Source: an uncultured Burkholderiales bacterium
GTDB taxonomy: Bacteria; Pseudomonadota; Gammaproteobacteria; Burkholderiales; Burkholderiaceae_C
Assembly (NCBI GenBank): GCA_903856875.1
Contig: CAIODE010000308.1
Location: 1-8,625 of the forward strand
Direction: 5' to 3'
DNA length: 8,625 bases
The notes beneath the pieces were generated by a model. That model ran no database searches. It was not told the DNA's origin and saw only the letters and a list, made by a program, of their open reading frames with translations. A program made the position numbers and the translations under genes. The first letter of the stretch is position 1; the number at the start of each line of letters is the position of its first letter. Positions 6,030 to 8,625 of the stretch are shown piece by piece.

Positions 6030-6899
6030 ATGAAACTCGTGCGTTACGGCCAACCCGGCAAAGAAAAACCAGGCCTGATTGATGCCGCTGGCAAATTGCG
6101 TGACTTAAGTGGCGTGGTCACTGACATCGGCCCTGAGCAGTTGTCCGACAAAGTCTTGGCCAAGTTGGCCAAACTTAAAACTGACAAGCTGCCCTTGGTC
6201 AGAGGCAAACCCCGCATGGGATGCCCTGTGTCGCACGTGCCAAAGTTCATTGCCATTGGCTTGAACTACGCCGATCACGCGGCTGAGGCCAACATGCCTA
6301 TTCCCAAAGAGCCGATTGTTTTCATCAAGGCCACTTCTTGCATTCAAGGCCCAGACGATGACGTCATGTTGCCCAAAGGTTCTTTGAAATCAGACTGGGA
6401 AGTTGAACTGGGCATTGTGATTGGCAAGCGCGCAAGTTATGTGTCACAAAAAGAAGCCCTCGACTATGTGGCGGGTTACTGCACCGTCAATGACGTCAGC
6501 GAACGCGCCTACCAATTGGAAATGGGCGGCACTTGGGACAAGGGCAAGGGCTGCGACACCTTCGGCCCCATCGGCCCTTGGATGGTCACCAAAGACGAAG
6601 TGCCCAATCCGCAAAATCTCAAGATGTACATGGACTTGAATGGCCAGCGCATGCAAGATGGCTCCACCAAAACCATGATTTTTGGGGTGACCAAATTGGT
6701 CAGCTACGTCAGCCAGTTCATGACCCTCGAGCCCGGTGACGTCATTACCACCGGAACGCCGCCCGGTGTGGGCATGGGCGTGAAGAAGGACGGTAAACCA
6801 GCGCCCGTGTTCCTCAAAAAGGGTGACGTCATGCACGTGGGCATTGCCGGTTTGGGCGAACAAAAACAAAAGGTTGTAGCCTTCAAGCGCGCAGCTTAA
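6030..6899 (+). CDS. FAH-family hydrolase, 2,4-diketo-3-deoxy sugar-acid hydrolase-like
   Basis: This 289-residue enzyme of the fumarylacetoacetate hydrolase family is predicted to cleave a C-C bond in a 2,4-diketo-3-deoxy acid, releasing pyruvate and a hydroxy acid (L-lactate for a 6-deoxy sugar). An N-terminal domain with MKLVRYGQPGKEKPGLID precedes the catalytic domain (about 70-285). That domain has GLNYADH (77-83, H83 a candidate general base), FIKATS (98-103), the metal ligands E124 and E126 (WEVELG) with D155 (VNDVSER), DTFGPIGPW (176-184) and GDVITTGTPPGVG (236-248). A good AAGGAAG site sits 5 nt before the ATG. The gene is the last of the plus-strand set and is followed by a terminator. 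Databases often label such proteins ureidoglycolate lyase or acylpyruvase; the dehydratase-SDR context argues for the diketo-acid hydrolase role. Confidence 0.9.
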   Translation: MKLVRYGQPGKEKPGLIDAAGKLRDLSGVVTDIGPEQLSDKVLAKLAKLKTDKLPLVRGKPRMGCPVSHVPKFIAIGLNYADHAAEANMPIPKEPIVFIKATSCIQGPDDDVMLPKGSLKSDWEVELGIVIGKRASYVSQKEALDYVAGYCTVNDVSERAYQLEMGGTWDKGKGCDTFGPIGPWMVTKDEVPNPQNLKMYMDLNGQRMQDGSTKTMIFGVTKLVSYVSQFMTLEPGDVITTGTPPGVGMGVKKDGKPAPVFLKKGDVMHVGIAGLGEQKQKVVAFKRAA

Positions 6900-6944
6900 A
6901 AGACTGCGTTTTGACCCTTGCGGTTTGAAAAAACGGCACACCAG

Positions 6945-6979
6945 GCGAATCAGGAATAACCCTGATTCGCTTTTTCTTT
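6945..6979 (+). terminator. Intrinsic terminator after the FAH gene
   Basis: GCGAATCAGG (6945-6954) and CCTGATTCGC (6961-6970) form a perfect 10-bp stem with a 6-nt loop, followed at once by TTTTTCTTT. It lies 45 nt after the FAH stop codon and separates the sugar-acid operon from the tetR module. This is a textbook rho-independent terminator. Confidence 0.92.
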
Positions 6980-7002
6980 GTGCTGAGCCTTTCATTTTCA
7001 TG

Positions 7003-7028
7003 CAAAATAGCACGAGCGTTCTATTTTG
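7003..7028. promoter_or_regulatory. Inverted repeat, candidate TetR operator
   Basis: CAAAATAG (7003-7010) and CTATTTTG (7021-7028) are a perfect 8-bp inverted repeat with a 10-nt spacer, ending 5 nt before the preferred tetR start. TetR-family proteins often bind such dyads at their own promoters. A TTGTGC at 6978-6983 could be a -35 element with CAAAAT (7003-7008) as -10, but the 19-nt spacing is poor. No second full copy lies before the acyl-CoA dehydrogenase gene; only a loose half-match is seen at 7754-7763. The repeat is directly visible; the operator role is inferred. Confidence 0.55.
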
Positions 7029-7033
7029 AAGAC

Positions 7034-7717
7034 ATGCACACCATGACCGTTAGACACATCACATCTCTCTCTCAAGTCCCTCAAGCCCCTCAGGTCTCTC
7101 AAGCCATCGACGATGGCAGTGGGCGAACCTTGATGAAAGGTCGTCAGACCAAAGCCACCATCGTCAATGCGGCCTTGGGCTTGGCATGCCAAATTGGTTT
7201 GGAAGGCCTCTCGATAGGCGCTTTGGCGGAAGTCACAGGCATGAGCAAGTCGGGCGTATTTGCCCACTTCGGCTCTCGAGAAGAATTGCAAATTTCAGTG
7301 ATCCGCGAGTACCACGACCAATTCGAAAGCGAAGTTTTCTACCCTGCCCTTAGTTGTGCACGAGGATTGCCCCACTTGCAGTCTTTGTTTGACAACTGGA
7401 TGCAACGTACCACCACTGAAATTGATTCGGGTTGCATTTACATCAGTGGCGCTGTAGAGTTTGATGACCGGCCTGGCTCTGTGCGCGATGCCCTGGCATC
7501 GTCTGTCAACACTTGGCAAAACGCCTTGCAACGCTCGGTGGCACAAGCGCAAGACGAGAAACATCTCACCGCAACGGCCGACCCCTTGCAGGTGGCATTT
7601 GAAATTCATGGCCTGATCTTGGCACTGCATTACGAAGCCAGATTCCTTCGCAACCCCGGTGCAGCAGATCGCGCCCGCAAAGGCTTTTCCGAAATTGTGG
7701 CGCGAAATCAAGCTTGA
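7034..7717 (+). CDS. TetR-family transcriptional regulator
   Basis: From ATG 7034 this is a 227-residue TetR-family regulator. The DNA-binding domain is about 34-85: KGRQTKATIVNAALGLA, then helix-turn-helix GLSIGALAEVTGMSKSGVFAHFGSREEL (58-85). The ligand domain contains GCIYISGAVEFDDRPG (133-148), a pattern typical of a TetR group common in Burkholderiales. The start is uncertain. GTG 6980 would overlap the terminator tail and the candidate operator, so it is rejected. ATG 7034 or 7043 adds an unusual 30-residue extension rich in Ser/Pro-Gln repeats. ATG 7133 (residue 34 here) would give a more usual 194 residues. None has a clear ribosome site. The gene lies 54 bp before a co-directional acyl-CoA dehydrogenase gene and probably controls fatty-acyl-CoA catabolism, with an acyl-CoA as possible effector. 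That role is inferred from position. Confidence 0.88.
   Translation: MHTMTVRHITSLSQVPQAPQVSQAIDDGSGRTLMKGRQTKATIVNAALGLACQIGLEGLSIGALAEVTGMSKSGVFAHFGSREELQISVIREYHDQFESEVFYPALSCARGLPHLQSLFDNWMQRTTTEIDSGCIYISGAVEFDDRPGSVRDALASSVNTWQNALQRSVAQAQDEKHLTATADPLQVAFEIHGLILALHYEARFLRNPGAADRARKGFSEIVARNQA
7070..7105 (+). repeat. Four 9-bp tandem repeats at the tetR 5' end
   Basis: Four consecutive units, TCTCAAGTC, CCTCAAGCC, CCTCAGGTC and TCTCAAGCC, encode (Ser/Pro)-Gln-(Val/Ala) four times if the 7034 start is used. Units differ at one to three bases. A 9-bp unit keeps the frame whatever the copy number. If translation starts at 7133 the repeats lie in the leader. Confidence 0.8.
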
Positions 7718-7771
7718 TATTTCTGCCTAACTCAACTCTTAAATTTGTATTGAATTTTTTGAAAGTAAACC

Positions 7772-8625
7772 ATGCCAAGCTACGTTCCACCCCTGCGTGA
7801 TCTTCAATTCGTATTGCATGAATTGCTCGATTTAGAAAATGAATTGAAGGCCATGCCCAAGCATGCTGACACCGACGCTGACACCATCAATGCGGTGTTG
7901 GAAGAAGGCGGTAAATTTGCGGCTGAAGTGGTGTTCCCCTTGAATGTGTCTGGCGATGAAGAGGGCTGCAAATTGGATCGCGGTACGCATGAAGTTAAGG
8001 CGCCTGCAGGTTTTAAACAAGCCTATGAAAAATATGTGGAAGGTGGTTGGGCCGCACTCAGCGCGCAAGAAGAATATGGCGGCCAAGGCTTGCCCTTTGT
8101 GGTGAATCAGTGCTTCTTTGAAATGCTGAACTCTGCCAACCAAGCCTGGACCATGTACCCCGGCCTGTCGCATGGTGCACATGCTTGCTTGTCAGCACAT
8201 GGCTCCAAAGAACAAAAAGACATGTATTTGCCCAAACTGACCAGCGGCGAATGGACCGGCACCATGTGCCTGACCGAACCCCACTGCGGCACCGATTTGG
8301 GCATGCTGCGCACCAAGGCCGAACCCCAAGCCGATGGCACCTACCGCCTCACAGGCCAAAAGATTTTCATCAGCGCAGGCGAGCATGACTTGGCGGCCAA
8401 CATTGTTCACTTGGTGCTGGCGCGATTGCCCGATGCGCCAGTGGGCAGCAAAGGCATCAGCTTGTTTGTGGTGCCCAAATTCAACGTGAAGGCCGACGGC
8501 TCCGTGGGTGAGCGCAATGGCATTTATTGCGGCGGTTTGGAGCACAAGATGGGCATTCATGGCAATGCCACTTGCCAGATGGTGCTAGACGGTGCAACTG
8601 GCGTCATGGTGGGGCAACCCAACAA
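7772..8625 (+). CDS. Acyl-CoA dehydrogenase (long DmdC/FadE-like type), 5' part only
   Basis: The frame is open from ATG 7772 to the window edge: 284 codons of a flavoenzyme whose family is usually about 595 residues. It introduces a trans-2,3 double bond into an acyl-CoA using FAD. The opening MPSYVPPLRDLQFVLHEL is the small N-terminal domain seen only in the long subfamily (PF12418 type). Further on are EYGGQGLP (101-108), the FAD/substrate block MCLTEPHCGTDLG (165-177), LTGQKIFISAGEHD (193-206) and LEHKMGIHGNATC (256-268). Members are often annotated DmdC (3-methylmercaptopropionyl-CoA dehydrogenase), but many act on ordinary fatty acyl-CoAs. The chain length cannot be judged here, and the catalytic glutamate lies beyond the edge. 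The ribosome site is weak (GAAAG). The AT-rich 54-bp gap after tetR may hold its promoter, but none is convincing. Confidence 0.93.
   Translation, partial: MPSYVPPLRDLQFVLHELLDLENELKAMPKHADTDADTINAVLEEGGKFAAEVVFPLNVSGDEEGCKLDRGTHEVKAPAGFKQAYEKYVEGGWAALSAQEEYGGQGLPFVVNQCFFEMLNSANQAWTMYPGLSHGAHACLSAHGSKEQKDMYLPKLTSGEWTGTMCLTEPHCGTDLGMLRTKAEPQADGTYRLTGQKIFISAGEHDLAANIVHLVLARLPDAPVGSKGISLFVVPKFNVKADGSVGERNGIYCGGLEHKMGIHGNATCQMVLDGATGVMVGQPN

Noticed and set aside
6688..6702. Perfect 15-bp palindrome TGACCAAATTGGTCA
   Set aside because: It lies inside the FAH coding region, has the half-sites in the opposite order from the operator at 3150-3168, and 7-bp arms are expected by chance about 0.5 times per window.
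6030..6899. Ureidoglycolate lyase or homoprotocatechuate isomerase/decarboxylase for the FAH gene
   Set aside because: No purine or aromatic degradation genes are present. The dehydratase and SDR neighbours fit a diketo sugar-acid hydrolase better, although family similarity alone does not exclude the others.
6444..7013. 189-codon minus-strand frame crossing the terminator
   Set aside because: It is antisense to the FAH gene and runs through the terminator hairpin; no recognisable protein features.
6980..7717. GTG start for the TetR gene at 6980
   Set aside because: It would begin in the terminator tail and translate through the inverted repeat at 7003-7028. The added residues do not resemble a TetR N-terminus.
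1..8625. tRNA, rRNA, CRISPR, insertion sequence, phage or toxin-antitoxin elements
   Set aside because: No direct-repeat arrays, transposase motifs, terminal inverted repeats or structural RNA patterns were seen. All long stretches are accounted for by metabolic, transport and regulatory genes.

Overview
The window looks like chromosomal DNA of a betaproteobacterium, most likely Burkholderiales/Comamonadaceae (Limnohabitans, Rhodoferax or Polaromonas type). The basis is moderate GC, heavy use of TTG for leucine, and gene families common there: TRAP transporters, FadR-type GntR regulators, and a TetR gene next to a long acyl-CoA dehydrogenase. This placement is inference; no rRNA or marker gene is present.

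Layout. Positions 1-3084 (minus strand) read, in transcription order, GntR/FadR-family regulator, dctP, dctQ, dctM. The dctM gene runs off the left edge. Positions 3257-6899 (plus strand) hold an enolase-superfamily sugar-acid dehydratase of the mandelate racemase subgroup, two short-chain dehydrogenases (SDR1 and SDR2) and a fumarylacetoacetate-hydrolase-family (FAH) enzyme. A strong intrinsic terminator closes this side at 6945-6979. The 172-bp divergent gap between the two arms carries a near-perfect 19-bp palindrome at 3150-3168 of the GntR/FadR operator type.

Working model. The TRAP transporter imports a sugar acid. The dehydratase makes a 2-keto-3-deoxy acid, one or both SDRs oxidise C4, and the FAH enzyme splits the 2,4-diketo acid into pyruvate plus a hydroxy acid such as lactate. 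This is the non-phosphorylative L-fuconate/L-rhamnonate type of route. The GntR protein would sense the substrate or an intermediate and control both arms. No aldose dehydrogenase or lactonase is evident, which suits uptake of a ready-made acid. The exact sugar acid cannot be read from the sequence.

Right end. Positions 7034-8625 are a separate module: a TetR-family regulator preceded by an 8-bp inverted repeat that could be its own operator, then the first 284 codons of a long (DmdC/FadE-like) acyl-CoA dehydrogenase cut by the window edge.

Intergenic stretches are all below 300 bp. The 91-bp gap (5100-5190) and the 89-bp gap (5941-6029) between the later pathway genes show no convincing promoter or hairpin. 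I see no RNA genes, insertion sequences, CRISPR arrays or phage genes. The window is best described as an orderly catabolic locus. Its most interesting points are the pairing of two different SDRs with a single diketo-acid hydrolase, and the two candidate operators.
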